DNA of 64,000 bases from an uncultured Litoreibacter sp. (GTDB lineage Bacteria; Pseudomonadota; Alphaproteobacteria; Rhodobacterales; Rhodobacteraceae). Location: the NCBI GenBank assembly GCA_947504205.1, contig CANNGL010000003.1:310001-374000 (forward strand). The letters run 5' to 3'. Shown in pieces: positions 9,165 to 18,629 of this stretch (positions within the stretch are counted from its first letter, which is position 1; each line of letters opens with the position of its first letter). The translations under genes and the position numbers were made by a program. The notes beneath the pieces are model-generated. The model was given only the letters and a program-made list of their open reading frames with translations, ran no database searches and had not been told where the DNA came from.

Positions 9165-10085
9165 TTATGATTTGTGTTTCGCGACGTGGGTCGCGATCAA
9201 GTCCTTGTAGAGCCCTCTGATCTGTTCTGTCACAGGACCCATTTCACTACTTCCAATTTGCCGACCATCGATTTTGGCAACCGGAGTTTGAGCCCCAAAA
9301 GTACCTGTGAGAAAGGCTTCATCGGAAGAGTAGGTGTCTACTAAAGAGAAGTTTCGTTCAAAAACTGGAATGTTGTTCGTGCGACACAAATCGATCACCT
9401 TTTGTCGGGTGATGCCGTTCATGCAGTAGTCTCCCGTGGAGGTCCAAACCGCTCCTTTCTTCACTACGAAGAAATTGCATGCATTGGTTGTGTTTACGAA
9501 TCCGTTCACGTCAAGCATCAGAGCCTCATCCGCACCGGCTTTCTCCGCAGCGATACAGGCTAAAACACAATTCAGTTTTGAATGGGAATTCAGCTTTGGG
9601 TCCTGACTCATTGGAAGGCCGCGAATATGCGGTACCGTTGAAAGCTGGATTGGCCGCGGCATCGATGGCTTTGAATGCTCCATAATGATGGTGACAGTGG
9701 GCCCTGATCGCGAGAGCGACGGATGTTGGAACGGTCTGACCTTCACGCCCCGTGTGATCATCAATCTGGCATGCGCATCTGTTTCCATTTCATTTGCAAC
9801 ACGCGTTTCCTCAATCGCGCTGGCGAGATCTGCGCGGTTGAGGCCGATCTCGAGATCTATGGCTTTCGCGGCTTCAAACAGCCGATCCAAGTGTTCATCC
9901 AAAAAAGCCCAAACGCCATCGTACAGCCTTAAGCCCTCCCACACGCCATCTCCGAGCATGAAGCCGCTATCATAAACACTGACTACGGCTTCTGCTTTTG
10001 GCACCAGCTTGCCGTTAAGCCAAATCTGGATAGCGTCATTGCGTGCGTCTTCCTGAGCTTGGTGCGTGGTGATTTTAGCGTCCAT
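9165..10085 (-). CDS. Class IV PLP aminotransferase (branched-chain / D-amino-acid type), atypical
   Basis: A 306-residue fold-type IV aminotransferase. SVYDSGFMLGDGVWEG (about 36-51) is the family N-terminal signature, and HSKLNCVLA (about 168-176) holds the likely PLP lysine, Lys170. In the C-terminal signature the usual Glu that contacts the PLP ring is replaced: the segment reads GFVNTTNACNFFV (about 195-207), with Thr where GxVxEgxxxN is expected. Branched-chain or D-amino-acid specificity therefore cannot be assumed. The start at the ATG at 10085 (MDAKITTH) matches family length; the frame extends further upstream to 10157. Confidence 0.85.
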   Translation of the reverse strand: MDAKITTHQAQEDARNDAIQIWLNGKLVPKAEAVVSVYDSGFMLGDGVWEGLRLYDGVWAFLDEHLDRLFEAAKAIDLEIGLNRADLASAIEETRVANEMETDAHARLMITRGVKVRPFQHPSLSRSGPTVTIIMEHSKPSMPRPIQLSTVPHIRGLPMSQDPKLNSHSKLNCVLACIAAEKAGADEALMLDVNGFVNTTNACNFFVVKKGAVWTSTGDYCMNGITRQKVIDLCRTNNIPVFERNFSLVDTYSSDEAFLTGTFGAQTPVAKIDGRQIGSSEMGPVTEQIRGLYKDLIATHVAKHKS

Positions 10086-10221
10086 GTTTGCTTCTGATCC
10101 GATGCTGTTCCGGGGCCTAATTTGTTCGAACGAAAAAGCCTTGAATGACCATTTCACACAATTGCCAAAATGATAGGATCAATCCAAGCCCACACGGGCG
10201 AGGATCACAAGAGCAGGCTTA

Positions 10222-11406
10222 ATGAACGACAGCGCGGCACATGATAAACTACGGCCCTTTGATTTCCGCGGGTCAGCCAAGGAATGGTTTGGGATCTGGA
10301 TCGTCAACTTGCTCCTGACTATTTGCACGTTCGGGATCTATTCGGCTTGGGCGAAGGTCCGGCGCAAGAAGTACTTCTACAACAATACCTATGTTGAGGG
10401 CCGCAATTTTGACTACCACGCCACTGGCAAACAGATTCTGATTGGGCGCATTTTGATTGTTGTTGCAATCGCGGTATTTCAACTCGCCTCGAGCCTGAAC
10501 CAATGGCTGGCGTTGGGATTGGTTGGCATCGTTATATTTTTTATCCCTTGGATGGTGGCGCGCGCGTTAATGTTTAACGCACGCATGTCGAGCTTTTCCA
10601 ATGTTCGCTTCGACTTCGTTGGAACACCGACGCGTGCGGCTATACCGTTCATTCTATTGCCATTTTTTGCGCTGGCTACGTTCCTCGGGCTAATTTTTGG
10701 AGGCGGATATCAGCTTGCGAATGGCGAGCCCATTGGGGCTCTACTGATACTTCTCGCCTTTCCGTTCGTAGTATTTATTTATCCGGCTATTGATCGTCAG
10801 ATGAAACGGTTTTCGGTTAACAATCACCGTTTGGGCACGGCAGAGTTTTCCCTAAGTGCAGGATATTGGTTGTTTGTAGGCGCAGCGTTCAAAGCTGCGT
10901 TGCTGCTAATTCTATTCATTGCATTTTCGGGCTTGGTGCTGGTGTTTCTGTCACAGGTGATCGGCGGACCGTTCGCTGCGTTCGTCACCGAGGTCGGCGA
11001 TGAAATCACGCTCGAAGAGAACTGGTGGGTCTTCCTTCGCAATTATCTTGCGACCCTATTTGTTGGGTATTTCACATCTGTTTTTGCCGCATTGATCTAT
11101 CAGGCCTTGGTAAGAAACGTAGTCTATAACCACACAATTCTGGGCGGTGAGTTTAGATTCAGGTCGGATATTTCTGCTGGTGGTATCTTTTGGATCGCGA
11201 TCACAAATTTTGTCGCCGTTGTTGCTACGCTGGGTTTGATGTTGCCATGGGCGCAAATACGGTTGGCAAAGTATATGGCAGATCACACCTTCGGCGTGGC
11301 AGGTGGATCACTGGATCGCTTTGTTAGCGTACAGGGAGAGGCTGGCATGGCTGTAGGAGACGCCTATTCCGATATTGAGGGCCTGGATCTGGGACTGCCT
11401 ATTTGA
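10222..11406 (+). CDS. DUF898 (YjgN-like) multi-pass membrane protein
   Basis: A 394-residue inner-membrane protein with eight or more hydrophobic segments. It shows the DUF898 repeat twice: an FDFRGSAKEWFGIW opening, the SAWAKVRRKKYFYNNTY segment near 49-65, and a similar LPWAQIRLAKYMADHT near 347-362. The function of the family is not known. It is translationally coupled to the M48 peptidase gene downstream (TGATG), which suggests the two act together in the envelope. Confidence 0.85.
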   Translation: MNDSAAHDKLRPFDFRGSAKEWFGIWIVNLLLTICTFGIYSAWAKVRRKKYFYNNTYVEGRNFDYHATGKQILIGRILIVVAIAVFQLASSLNQWLALGLVGIVIFFIPWMVARALMFNARMSSFSNVRFDFVGTPTRAAIPFILLPFFALATFLGLIFGGGYQLANGEPIGALLILLAFPFVVFIYPAIDRQMKRFSVNNHRLGTAEFSLSAGYWLFVGAAFKAALLLILFIAFSGLVLVFLSQVIGGPFAAFVTEVGDEITLEENWWVFLRNYLATLFVGYFTSVFAALIYQALVRNVVYNHTILGGEFRFRSDISAGGIFWIAITNFVAVVATLGLMLPWAQIRLAKYMADHTFGVAGGSLDRFVSVQGEAGMAVGDAYSDIEGLDLGLPI

Positions 11407-12467
11407 TGGATTGTATTCTGCCAGATCAGATAAGCGGGCGGGCATATGCGCCGATGTCCTCTCACCAGTTTCAAGCGAAGCTGGTGATACGGTCCAAATC
11501 TGATCCCGGTGCCGATAACACAGTTGAGCTTACCAACGAAGCGGGCGCGATTGTCTCAACCGCTGTCGTGTCCGATATCAAAGTTGAAGCTCCGTTGGGG
11601 AAGCAACCCCGACGCCTGACGTTTCCTGATGGTGCGATGTTTGAGACAGGTGCGCATCAGAAGGTAGAGCAGCTATTTGGAAAAGATCGCCTAGGCTGGT
11701 TGCACAAGCTTGAGGCTTTTCATCCAAGGTTGATCGGGATCGTTTTAGCGTGTGGTTTTGCGGTCTGGTTGATCTATCGTTTTGGCTTAGACGTTTTGGT
11801 TGCAGGTGCGATCGCTTTGACACCTCCGCTTGTGGTCGAGCAGATCGACCGCGGAACCTTGCAGGCGATCGACTTTCAGATGGCGAAACCCTCGACGTTG
11901 AGCGCTGAAGAGAAAGCCCGTGTCGAAGACATTTTTGCAAAGTTGCTGCCCCACATTGCGACCGTGCCAGACGGGACTGGCTTTCAGCTTCTTTTCCGGT
12001 CAATGCCCGGCGTAGGTCCCAACGCTTTTGCATTGCCTGGCGGCACAGTTGTAATGACTGATCAGTTCGTTAAGAAATTTCCTGAGGATGATATTTTGGC
12101 GAGTGTTCTAGGTCACGAGATCGGTCATGTTGTGGAACGACATGGACTGCGCCAAGTTTATAGATCTCTCACCACCTATATTCTCGTCGCTTTGATTGCG
12201 GGTGAGACTGGGCCACTTCTCGAAGATGTCCTTTTGGAGGGAAACTTGCTGTTGTCGCTAAGTTATAGCCGACAACACGAGACCTCGGCCGATCGGTTTG
12301 GGGTCGGTCTCGCAAATCGTGCAGGGTTCAACCCGAATGGTTTGAGGTCCTTTTTCGAACGGATGGCAAAGACCGGGGGGCAACCCCCTCAATGGCTCTC
12401 TACACATCCTAATTCGAAAGATAGAGTCACCTCGATAAACGGATTTATCCAAGAGCTGAATCGATAA
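11406..12467 (+). CDS. M48-family membrane zinc metallopeptidase
   Basis: A 353-residue protein with a membrane segment pair around residues 114-150 and the zinc motif GHEIGHVVERHG with His near 237. A further family segment, SYSRQHETSADRFG, holds the third zinc ligand Glu. M48 peptidases of this kind (HtpX/BepA-like) act in envelope protein quality control. The ATG at 11406 shares a base with the DUF898 stop. An internal ATG at 11454 (MSSHQFQAK) is a less likely alternative. Target proteins are not known. Confidence 0.9.
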   Translation: MDCILPDQISGRAYAPMSSHQFQAKLVIRSKSDPGADNTVELTNEAGAIVSTAVVSDIKVEAPLGKQPRRLTFPDGAMFETGAHQKVEQLFGKDRLGWLHKLEAFHPRLIGIVLACGFAVWLIYRFGLDVLVAGAIALTPPLVVEQIDRGTLQAIDFQMAKPSTLSAEEKARVEDIFAKLLPHIATVPDGTGFQLLFRSMPGVGPNAFALPGGTVVMTDQFVKKFPEDDILASVLGHEIGHVVERHGLRQVYRSLTTYILVALIAGETGPLLEDVLLEGNLLLSLSYSRQHETSADRFGVGLANRAGFNPNGLRSFFERMAKTGGQPPQWLSTHPNSKDRVTSINGFIQELNR

Positions 12468-12545
12468 CCGTTGCGTGAACTCACGCGCGTGTCAGTTGCT
12501 TTCGGTTACGAGGTTGGCACATGGCTAAGAAGGGTTTGAGAAGTT

Positions 12546-13196
12546 ATGGCCATGAATGCGAAAACGATCCTTCTAAGTCTTTCACTGGTAGCAGGTATCA
12601 ATCTCCCTGCTTGGTCAGCGGATCTTGAAACCGTTACCGTTGCTGGTGGATGTTTCTGGTGTGTCGAGAGCGACTTTGAGTCGGTTCGCGGTGTTACTGA
12701 AGCTGTCTCTGGCTTTTCCGGCGGACAGGTTAGAAACCCAACATACAAACAAGTCACATCTGGAGGGACCGGACACCGCGAGGCTGTACAAATCACCTTC
12801 GATCCAAGCGTGATTTCCATTGAGCAGATATACGCGATGTTTTTACGGTCTATTGATGTCACTGACGCTGGTGGGCAATTCTGCGATCGCGGCAAGAGTT
12901 ACACAACGGCAATATATTCAGCGTCATCGGAACAAGCCGCCGCGGCGAAGGCCGCAATAGCCAAAGCCGAGGCCGAGCTGGGGCGTTCGGTCGTGACACC
13001 TATCGAAACTCTCAAAAGTTTCTATCCGGCCGAGGCCTACCATCAGGATTACTACAAGTCTCGCGACCGGGTGCTCACGCGATTTGGTTTGGTAAGCAAA
13101 GCGAAAGCGTACAAGAAATACCGCACCGCTTGTGGGCGTGATGCGCGCGTTGCTGAACTGTGGGGCAGTTCAGCGCCATTTGCACGAGGGCATTGA
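12546..13196 (+). CDS. msrA: Exported peptide-methionine (S)-S-oxide reductase
   Basis: Reduces methionine-S-sulfoxide in damaged proteins. The active site GGCFWC is at residues 34-39, with Cys36 the nucleophile. A C-terminal Cys in YRTACGRD probably serves as the resolving cysteine. Unlike cytoplasmic MsrA, it begins with a signal peptide (about 24 residues, cleavage near PAWSA-DLET), so it should repair periplasmic proteins. No MsrB is adjacent. It follows the M48 gene by 78 bases on the same strand. 216 residues. Confidence 0.93.
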   Translation: MAMNAKTILLSLSLVAGINLPAWSADLETVTVAGGCFWCVESDFESVRGVTEAVSGFSGGQVRNPTYKQVTSGGTGHREAVQITFDPSVISIEQIYAMFLRSIDVTDAGGQFCDRGKSYTTAIYSASSEQAAAAKAAIAKAEAELGRSVVTPIETLKSFYPAEAYHQDYYKSRDRVLTRFGLVSKAKAYKKYRTACGRDARVAELWGSSAPFARGH

Positions 13197-13484
13197 CTAC
13201 ATGAAAAATGCAGCGTTGTTGCGCAGAATTATCTCGATCGCGTAGACGCCGAGCAAGGCAACAAGCGGGCTGAGGTCAAGACCACCCATATTGGGCAATA
13301 CCCGCCGGATTGGACCATAAATTGGTTCCAACAAACGGTTTAAGCCGTACCAAATTTGCGCAACAATTGGTTGGCGCAGATTTAAAACCTGGAAGCTGAT
13401 CAACCAACTCATGATAAAGTGGATCAGGATTACGAAGCGAACCACGCCGATAACCATCAACAAAATCTGAAATAGGGAAGTCAT
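13197..13484 (-). CDS. YggT-family membrane protein
   Basis: A 95-residue protein with two hydrophobic segments (about 1-28 and 68-90). Between them lies the YggT motif region, LNLRQPIVAQIWYGLNRLLEP. The family is found widely, often with cell-division or osmotic-stress links, but its function is unsettled. Its stop abuts the msrA stop on the other strand. Confidence 0.85.
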   Translation of the reverse strand: MTSLFQILLMVIGVVRFVILIHFIMSWLISFQVLNLRQPIVAQIWYGLNRLLEPIYGPIRRVLPNMGGLDLSPLVALLGVYAIEIILRNNAAFFM

Positions 13485-13805
13485 CGTTTTCTAAGGCTCC
13501 GTTTTGCGCCCTCCTGACCTAGTTGCGTCCGCAAGACAGTGCAAGGGTTTGACCTTCCGACTTTCTTGCGGTTCAAGGCTAAGTGCAAAACGGGTCCACT
13601 CAACCGTTTTGGCCATATTACATCCGTAAGGGGATCGTCGGCAGGCTCAGTTGAATATCAGATCAGGCATTTCGATCTATCGAAGCCTTTGGTGTTCTGC
13701 GTTTCCTTCACCGTTTCCCGCATGGAATAGTTGTTTCAAGGTAATAATAAACTTGCCTTGACGTAACGTAATGCGGTTATCTTGCGGCGTAGCGGGGGAA
13801 GGTTA
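13485..13805. other. Intergenic region with a perfect inverted repeat
   Basis: About 320 bases between the YggT start and the MFS permease start, which are divergent. It should carry both promoters, though no convincing -35/-10 pair is seen. A 63-codon open frame at 13539-13730 has no family look and no ribosome site and is not called. The only notable structure is the inverted repeat at 13586-13611. Confidence 0.6.
13586..13611. repeat. 8-bp perfect inverted repeat upstream of YggT gene
   Basis: CAAAACGG at 13586-13593 and CCGTTTTG at 13604-13611 are exact reverse complements with a 10-base spacer. It lies about 100 bases upstream of the YggT gene and 195 upstream of the MFS gene. It could be an operator or an RNA hairpin; no T-run follows on either strand. 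Confidence 0.55.
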
Positions 13806-15194
13806 ATGAGCGAGAAAGAAGCGCGAAAGCGCATCTTGGGCTGGATGATGTTCGACTGGGCCAGCCAGCCATATCATACTGTGTTGCTGACTTTCATTTT
13901 TGGACCCTTCTTCGCGTCGGTTGCTGCAGACTACTATCTGGGTGTTGGTTTCAGCGAGCAGCAGGCGGATGCGCGTGCACAGAGCATTTGGTCTCTTTGC
14001 TTGACTGTATCGGGTTTAATCATCGGCTTTGGTGCGCCTTTCTTAGGCGCGTTAGCCGATACGGCGGGGCGACGAACGCCATGGATTGTCGGATTCTCCG
14101 CCCTGTATGTGATCGGAGCATTGTCCTTGTGGTGGACGGCACCCGATGGCGGTAACCTTTGGTGGATGCTGATCGCATTTGGATGCGGCTTTGTTGGAGC
14201 CGAATACGCGCTTATTTTCACCAACTCTCAGCTTCCCGATTTGGGGACAGATGAGCAAATAGGACGTATCTCTGGCTCTGGCTTTGCATTTGGTTATGTC
14301 GGTGGTCTCGTGGCGCTGGCGATCTGTCTCGCATTGCTGGTTGAGCAGCCATCGGGCAAAACACTTATTGGGCTGGATCCCATATTCGGCTTTGATCCCT
14401 CACAACGCGAAGGTACCCGCGCAACTGGACCTCTTGTCGCTATTTGGTTTGCAGTCTTTATGATCCCCTATTTCATGTGGGTTCGCGAGGCGCCACGAAC
14501 TACAAGCCGGCCGGGTTTTGGCAAGGCACTGTCTCAACTCAAGTCGTCAATCTTGGCTCTAAGGCACCGTAGTAGTCTTGCGGCGTATCTTTTGTCATCG
14601 ATGCTTTATCGCGACGCGCTGAATGGGCTGTACAGCTTTGGTGGGACCTATGCGTTACTCGTGCTGAACTGGAACATAACCACTGTTGGTATCTTTGGCA
14701 TAATAAGTGCGATTGCGGCTGCGATCTTCAGCTATGTTGGAGGCCGCGTTGATAGCTTGCGGGGCCCCAAACCCGTTATCCGTTTGGCGATTTGGGTGCT
14801 TATTGGCGTCTGTATCGTGATCGTCTTCATGGAGCGAGAGGCGATCTTAGGCGTAGCACTTCCGGCCGGTTCCAAGCTGCCGGATATACTGTTTTTTGGT
14901 TGCGGCATTCTTATCGGTGGTATGGGTGGCGTGTTACAGGCGGCCAGTCGGACGCTGATGGTGCGCCACTGCGATCCGAATGCGCCGACAGAGAGTTTTG
15001 GTCTCTATGGTTTGTCCGGGCGCGCAACCGCGTTTGTGGCCCCCGCGTTGATTGGCATCGTCACGGCGATTACAGAAAGTGCGCGTATCGGCGTATCGGC
15101 GCTTATCGCCCTCTTCCTTTTGGGCCTCGTCTTGTTAATCTGGGTGAAACCAGACGGAGAGGATGACAGCACATGGGATACCGAAACCGCCTGA
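13806..15194 (+). CDS. MFS transporter, UMF1/Atg22-like family
   Basis: A 462-residue permease with about 12 membrane spans. The opening ILGWMMFDWASQPYHT is the mark of the UMF1 (Atg22-like) branch of the major facilitator superfamily; fungal relatives export amino acids from the vacuole. The substrate in bacteria is unknown. The start at the ATG at 13806 is set by a strong GGGGGAAGG site; the frame begins earlier at 13782 without such a site. It overlaps mepA by 22 bases, so the two are co-transcribed. Confidence 0.88.
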   Translation: MSEKEARKRILGWMMFDWASQPYHTVLLTFIFGPFFASVAADYYLGVGFSEQQADARAQSIWSLCLTVSGLIIGFGAPFLGALADTAGRRTPWIVGFSALYVIGALSLWWTAPDGGNLWWMLIAFGCGFVGAEYALIFTNSQLPDLGTDEQIGRISGSGFAFGYVGGLVALAICLALLVEQPSGKTLIGLDPIFGFDPSQREGTRATGPLVAIWFAVFMIPYFMWVREAPRTTSRPGFGKALSQLKSSILALRHRSSLAAYLLSSMLYRDALNGLYSFGGTYALLVLNWNITTVGIFGIISAIAAAIFSYVGGRVDSLRGPKPVIRLAIWVLIGVCIVIVFMEREAILGVALPAGSKLPDILFFGCGILIGGMGGVLQAASRTLMVRHCDPNAPTESFGLYGLSGRATAFVAPALIGIVTAITESARIGVSALIALFLLGLVLLIWVKPDGEDDSTWDTETA

Positions 15195-16039
15195 CTTCTC
15201 TTGCAGCCTGCTTGATGCTGCTTTGCGCACCTGCTGACGCCGAACCCTTAGCCAAACAGCTGTTTGGGGGCAAAAAAACACCAAGCTCACAGAAGGCACA
15301 GGCCTTCGGGGGCTATGCTAAGGGTTGCGCGGCCGGGCTCGTGCAAATGCCGGAGACGGGACCCACCTGGCAAGCCATGCGATTGTCGCGCAATCGCAAT
15401 TGGGGCCATCCTGAACTTATTGATTTTGCGAAAAACCTCAGCCGGTCGGCGCGCAAACAGGGCTGGGCTGGGCTTTACTTTGGCGATTTTTCGCAGCCGA
15501 GAGGTGGGCCGATGTTGACGGGCCACCGGTCGCACCAGATTGGGCTGGACGCTGATATTTGGCTTTACCCTGTTTCAAAGGTGAACCTGTCGCGCGGACA
15601 AAGGGAAAATATCTCGGCGATCTCGATGCGAAGAGCCAAGGGCGCCTATGTAAACTCCAACTGGACACGCGCGCACCATGAGATTGTGAAAGCCGCGGCC
15701 AAGGATGAGCGTGTCGCGCGCATTTTTATCTTTCCCGGTGCAAAGGTGCAGATGTGCAAGGATGAGAAAGGTAACAAGTCGTGGCTTCGAAAAGTTCGGC
15801 CATGGTGGGGCCACCACTATCATTTCCATGTACGTCTGAGTTGCCCGCGAGGTTCATCCGGTTGTGTGGATCAGGCGCCCCCACCGCCCGGCAACGGTTG
15901 CAAGGATGCTCAGAGATGGGTGAACGACATACTCAATCCTCCGCCGCCACCCAAAAACCCGCCGAAGGCCAAACCGCGGCGGGAATACGTCTTGGCTGAT
16001 TTGCCAAAAGCCTGTTCAGGGGTATTGCGATCAAACTGA
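15173..16039 (+). CDS. mepA: Penicillin-insensitive murein endopeptidase
   Basis: Zinc LAS-family peptidase that cuts D-Ala-mDAP cross-links in peptidoglycan. It has a signal peptide (about 1-23, ending APADA) and the metal and catalytic motifs [14 protein letters not shown] in mid-protein and [11 protein letters not shown] later. The last 40 residues are proline-rich. The ATG at 15173 follows a GAGAGGA site inside the end of the MFS gene. 288 residues. Confidence 0.93.
   Translation: MGYRNRLTSLAACLMLLCAPADAEPLAKQLFGGKKTPSSQKAQAFGGYAKGCAAGLVQMPETGPTWQAMRLSRNRNWGHPELIDFAKNLSRSARKQGWAGLYFGDFSQPRGGPMLTGHRSHQIGLDADIWLYPVSKVNLSRGQRENISAISMRRAKGAYVNSNWTRAHHEIVKAAAKDERVARIFIFPGAKVQMCKDEKGNKSWLRKVRPWWGHHYHFHVRLSCPRGSSGCVDQAPPPPGNGCKDAQRWVNDILNPPPPPKNPPKAKPRREYVLADLPKACSGVLRSN
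16018..16022 (+). promoter_or_regulatory. Ribosome binding site pointing to a non-AUG start
   Basis: AGGGG lies seven bases before ATC at 16030. No ATG, GTG or TTG in the frame of the next gene lies at a fitting distance. It therefore bears on the start choice of the 16030-16899 gene. Confidence 0.5.
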
Positions 16040-16899
16040 TTTCAGCGCTGGCACTTTTTTTGGCGATGTCCGGATTGGGCAGCGCGCAAAGCCTTGAGTT
16101 TTTGTCGAAAGTAGAGTGGCAAGTCGAAACCCCTGATTTCGGTGGCCTCTCGTCCATCGAGGTTTTGAACGACGGGTCTGAGCTTGTTGCGACGACTGAT
16201 CGAGGGCATTTGGTGCGCGCACAAACGCGTCGCAATGATGAAGCTTTGATCGGATTAGATGATGTCGAATTATTCAAGTTGCCCCGTGGCATCGCTGAAG
16301 AATGGGAAACAGCTTACACTGACTCGGAAGGCCTCGCGATTTTTGAGGGTCAGATTTTTGTCTCATTCGAGGGATCACATCGGGTTGTTGCGTACGGCAG
16401 TCTGAGTGAACCGGGGTTTGATTTGCCGCAGCCCAAGGAGTTTCGTTGGTTCTTCGGAAACTCATCACTTGAGGCCTTGGCGATTGATCAAGATGGCCGA
16501 CTTTGCACAATGCCAGAAAGATCGGGGGAGCTTGATCGACCCTTCCCGATGTTTTGCTTCGATGGAAAACACTGGACCCAACCTTACCAGATTTCACGTC
16601 ACGACGGTTTTTTACTTGTTGGGGCTGACTTTGGACCGGACGGACGTCTCTACATTTTGGAGCGGCGGTTCCATGGACTCAAAGGTTTTTCAAGCCGTGT
16701 TCGCAGTTTCGTAGCGAACGAAACCGCGCTAACGGACGAGAGGCGTATCCTGTTAACTGAGCCCGGCCAGCATGACAATCTTGAAGGGATTTCGGCTTGG
16801 CGTGATGCGAACGGCGATGTCCGCATCACGATGATTTCCGATGATAATTTCCGCAGCTTTCAGTCGACGGAGTTGGTCGAGTATCGCTTAGTCCCTTAG
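16030..16899 (+). CDS. Exported esterase-like/phytase-like beta-propeller protein; non-AUG start likely
   Basis: Matches the 'esterase-like activity of phytase' family, with repeated segments typical of beta-propellers such as [19 protein letters not shown] and [12 protein letters not shown]. The reaction is not known. Reading back in frame from the TTG at 16060 gives [19 protein letters not shown], a good signal peptide with Lys at position 2 if ATC at 16030 is the start. The AGGGG site at 16018-16022 fits that start. TTG at 16060 or ATG at 16066 would remove most of the signal peptide. The frame overlaps the mepA end by 10 bases, suggesting coupling. Confidence 0.8.
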   Translation: MKLISALALFLAMSGLGSAQSLEFLSKVEWQVETPDFGGLSSIEVLNDGSELVATTDRGHLVRAQTRRNDEALIGLDDVELFKLPRGIAEEWETAYTDSEGLAIFEGQIFVSFEGSHRVVAYGSLSEPGFDLPQPKEFRWFFGNSSLEALAIDQDGRLCTMPERSGELDRPFPMFCFDGKHWTQPYQISRHDGFLLVGADFGPDGRLYILERRFHGLKGFSSRVRSFVANETALTDERRILLTEPGQHDNLEGISAWRDANGDVRITMISDDNFRSFQSTELVEYRLVP

Positions 16900-17726
16900 C
16901 CTTTGAAGTTGTCTATAGCGGCTACTGCATCTTCAGCTGTTTCAACGAAGGTGAACAAATTCAAGTCCTCCTCGGAAATCGTGCCTGCATCTGCCAACGC
17001 TTCCCAATTGATGATCGAGCGCCAGAATTTCTCTCCAAACAACAGAAATGGCAGGCGTTCCATTCGACCAGTTTGAATTAGCGTCAGGCTTTCAAACAGT
17101 TCATCCAGGGTGCCGAAACCGCCTGGAAAAACAGCCACTGCTTTGGCGCGCATCAAGAAATGCATTTTTCGGATCGCGAAGTAATGAAAGTTGAAGCAAA
17201 GCTCAGGTGTAACGTATTCGTTGGGCGCTTGCTCATGGGGCAAGACGATATTCAAGCCAATAGACTTGCCGCCTGCATCCTGCGCGCCCCGATTGCCAGC
17301 TTCCATCACACCAGGACCTCCGCCCGTCACAACAACATCCTGAGTGTTTCCGGTCGTGATCGAACGCTCGGTCATAATGCGGGCGAACTTGCGAGCTTCT
17401 TCATAGTACTCTGACAAGGCTTCTAGGGTTTTCGTGCGTGCTGTTTCTTTCTTGGAGGGCTGAGGAATGCGGGCACCGCCAAATAAAACTATGGTCGATT
17501 CAATTCCTGCCTCATTCATTAACAACTCGGGCTTGAGTAATTCGAGTTGTAGACGCACCGGGCGCAGATCATCGCGACACAGAAACGTATCGTCCGCGAA
17601 GGCAAGCCTGTAGGCTGGCGCGCGGGTCTGCGGCGTGTCAGGCACCTCGCTTGCAGTTTCAATGTCTTGGCGGGAGTAGCGGAACGGATGTCTGCGGTGA
17701 TCGTCTTTCATGTAAGCTCTCTTCAT
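16896..17726 (-). CDS. TIGR00730/LOG-family Rossmann-fold protein
   Basis: The long form (276 residues) of the LOG family, whose known members cleave nucleoside 5'-monophosphates such as cytokinin ribotides to the base and ribose phosphate. The motifs [14 protein letters not shown] and PGGFGTLDE (phosphate and catalytic Arg/Glu region) are intact. The first 70 residues form an extra N-terminal part common in alphaproteobacteria. A second ATG at 17711, preceded by GAGAG, is a possible start. Convergent with the phytase-like gene, stops overlapping by four bases. Natural substrate unknown here. Confidence 0.85.
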   Translation of the reverse strand: MKRAYMKDDHRRHPFRYSRQDIETASEVPDTPQTRAPAYRLAFADDTFLCRDDLRPVRLQLELLKPELLMNEAGIESTIVLFGGARIPQPSKKETARTKTLEALSEYYEEARKFARIMTERSITTGNTQDVVVTGGGPGVMEAGNRGAQDAGGKSIGLNIVLPHEQAPNEYVTPELCFNFHYFAIRKMHFLMRAKAVAVFPGGFGTLDELFESLTLIQTGRMERLPFLLFGEKFWRSIINWEALADAGTISEEDLNLFTFVETAEDAVAAIDNFKG

Positions 17727-17796
17727 TGCGCATGTGCTCTGACCCGTCTATAGGCTCGACCTCAGTCAGACCAGACACGAAGTGAGGAGCGCGTCC

Positions 17797-18624
17797 ATGT
17801 CCAATGCTCAATTAGAGTCCGCAATTGAAGCCGCCTGGGAGGCGCGCGACACTATTACGCCCGATACGAAGGGTGAAACCCGCGAGGCGATTGAAGACAC
17901 GTTGAGTGCGTTGGACGGAGGTGAACTGCGTGTTGCCGAAAAGCAGGATGACGGCAGCTGGTATGTCAATCAGTGGGCCAAGAAGGCAGTTCTTCTGGGT
18001 TTTCGCTTGCAGGATATGGAGCAGCAGGATGGCGGCCCGCAGGGCGGCGGCTGGTGGGACAAGGTCGACAGCAAATTCAAGGGTTGGGGTGACAATCAGT
18101 GGAAAGCTGCAGGCTTTAGAGCGGTCCCGAGTTGCGTGGTGCGCAAATCGGCCTTCATCGCTCCAGGTGTAGTGTTGATGCCGTCTTTCGTGAACCTAGG
18201 GGCCTATGTTGACGAAGGTACCATGGTTGACACATGGGCGACTGTTGGATCGTGCGCGCAGATCGGCAAGAATGTGCATTTATCTGGTGGTGTTGGCATT
18301 GGCGGTGTTCTGGAGCCTATGCAAGCTGGCCCGACAATCATCGAAGACAACTGTTTTATCGGTGCCCGCTCAGAAGTCGTCGAGGGCTGCATCGTCCGTG
18401 AAGGCTCGGTTTTGGGAATGGGCGTCTTTATTGGTCAGTCTACGAAGATTGTGGATCGTGAGACCGGAGAAGTTATGTATGGCGAAGTGCCGCCATATTC
18501 AGTCGTTGTGGCTGGTTCGATGCCATCCAAGAACAATATCAATCTCTATTGCGCTGTAATTGTGAAGCGTGTCGATGAACGGACACGTTCTAAGACTGGC
18601 ATCAACGAGCTGCTGCGCGACTAG
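17797..18624 (+). CDS. dapD: Tetrahydrodipicolinate N-succinyltransferase
   Basis: Moves succinyl from succinyl-CoA to tetrahydrodipicolinate in the succinylase route to lysine and meso-diaminopimelate. An N-terminal helical domain (1-100) is followed by the left-handed beta-helix of hexapeptide repeats, for example [20 protein letters not shown] and [16 protein letters not shown]. The start at 17797 is set by GAGGAG seven bases upstream; the GTG at 17782 precedes that site. 275 residues. It works with dapE at 21599, three genes away. Confidence 0.96.
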   Translation: MSNAQLESAIEAAWEARDTITPDTKGETREAIEDTLSALDGGELRVAEKQDDGSWYVNQWAKKAVLLGFRLQDMEQQDGGPQGGGWWDKVDSKFKGWGDNQWKAAGFRAVPSCVVRKSAFIAPGVVLMPSFVNLGAYVDEGTMVDTWATVGSCAQIGKNVHLSGGVGIGGVLEPMQAGPTIIEDNCFIGARSEVVEGCIVREGSVLGMGVFIGQSTKIVDRETGEVMYGEVPPYSVVVAGSMPSKNNINLYCAVIVKRVDERTRSKTGINELLRD

Positions 18625-18629
18625 TCGGC

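Noticed and set aside
13539-13730. 63-codon open frame in the YggT-MFS gap
   Set aside because: No ribosome site and no protein-like pattern; it runs across the inverted repeat.
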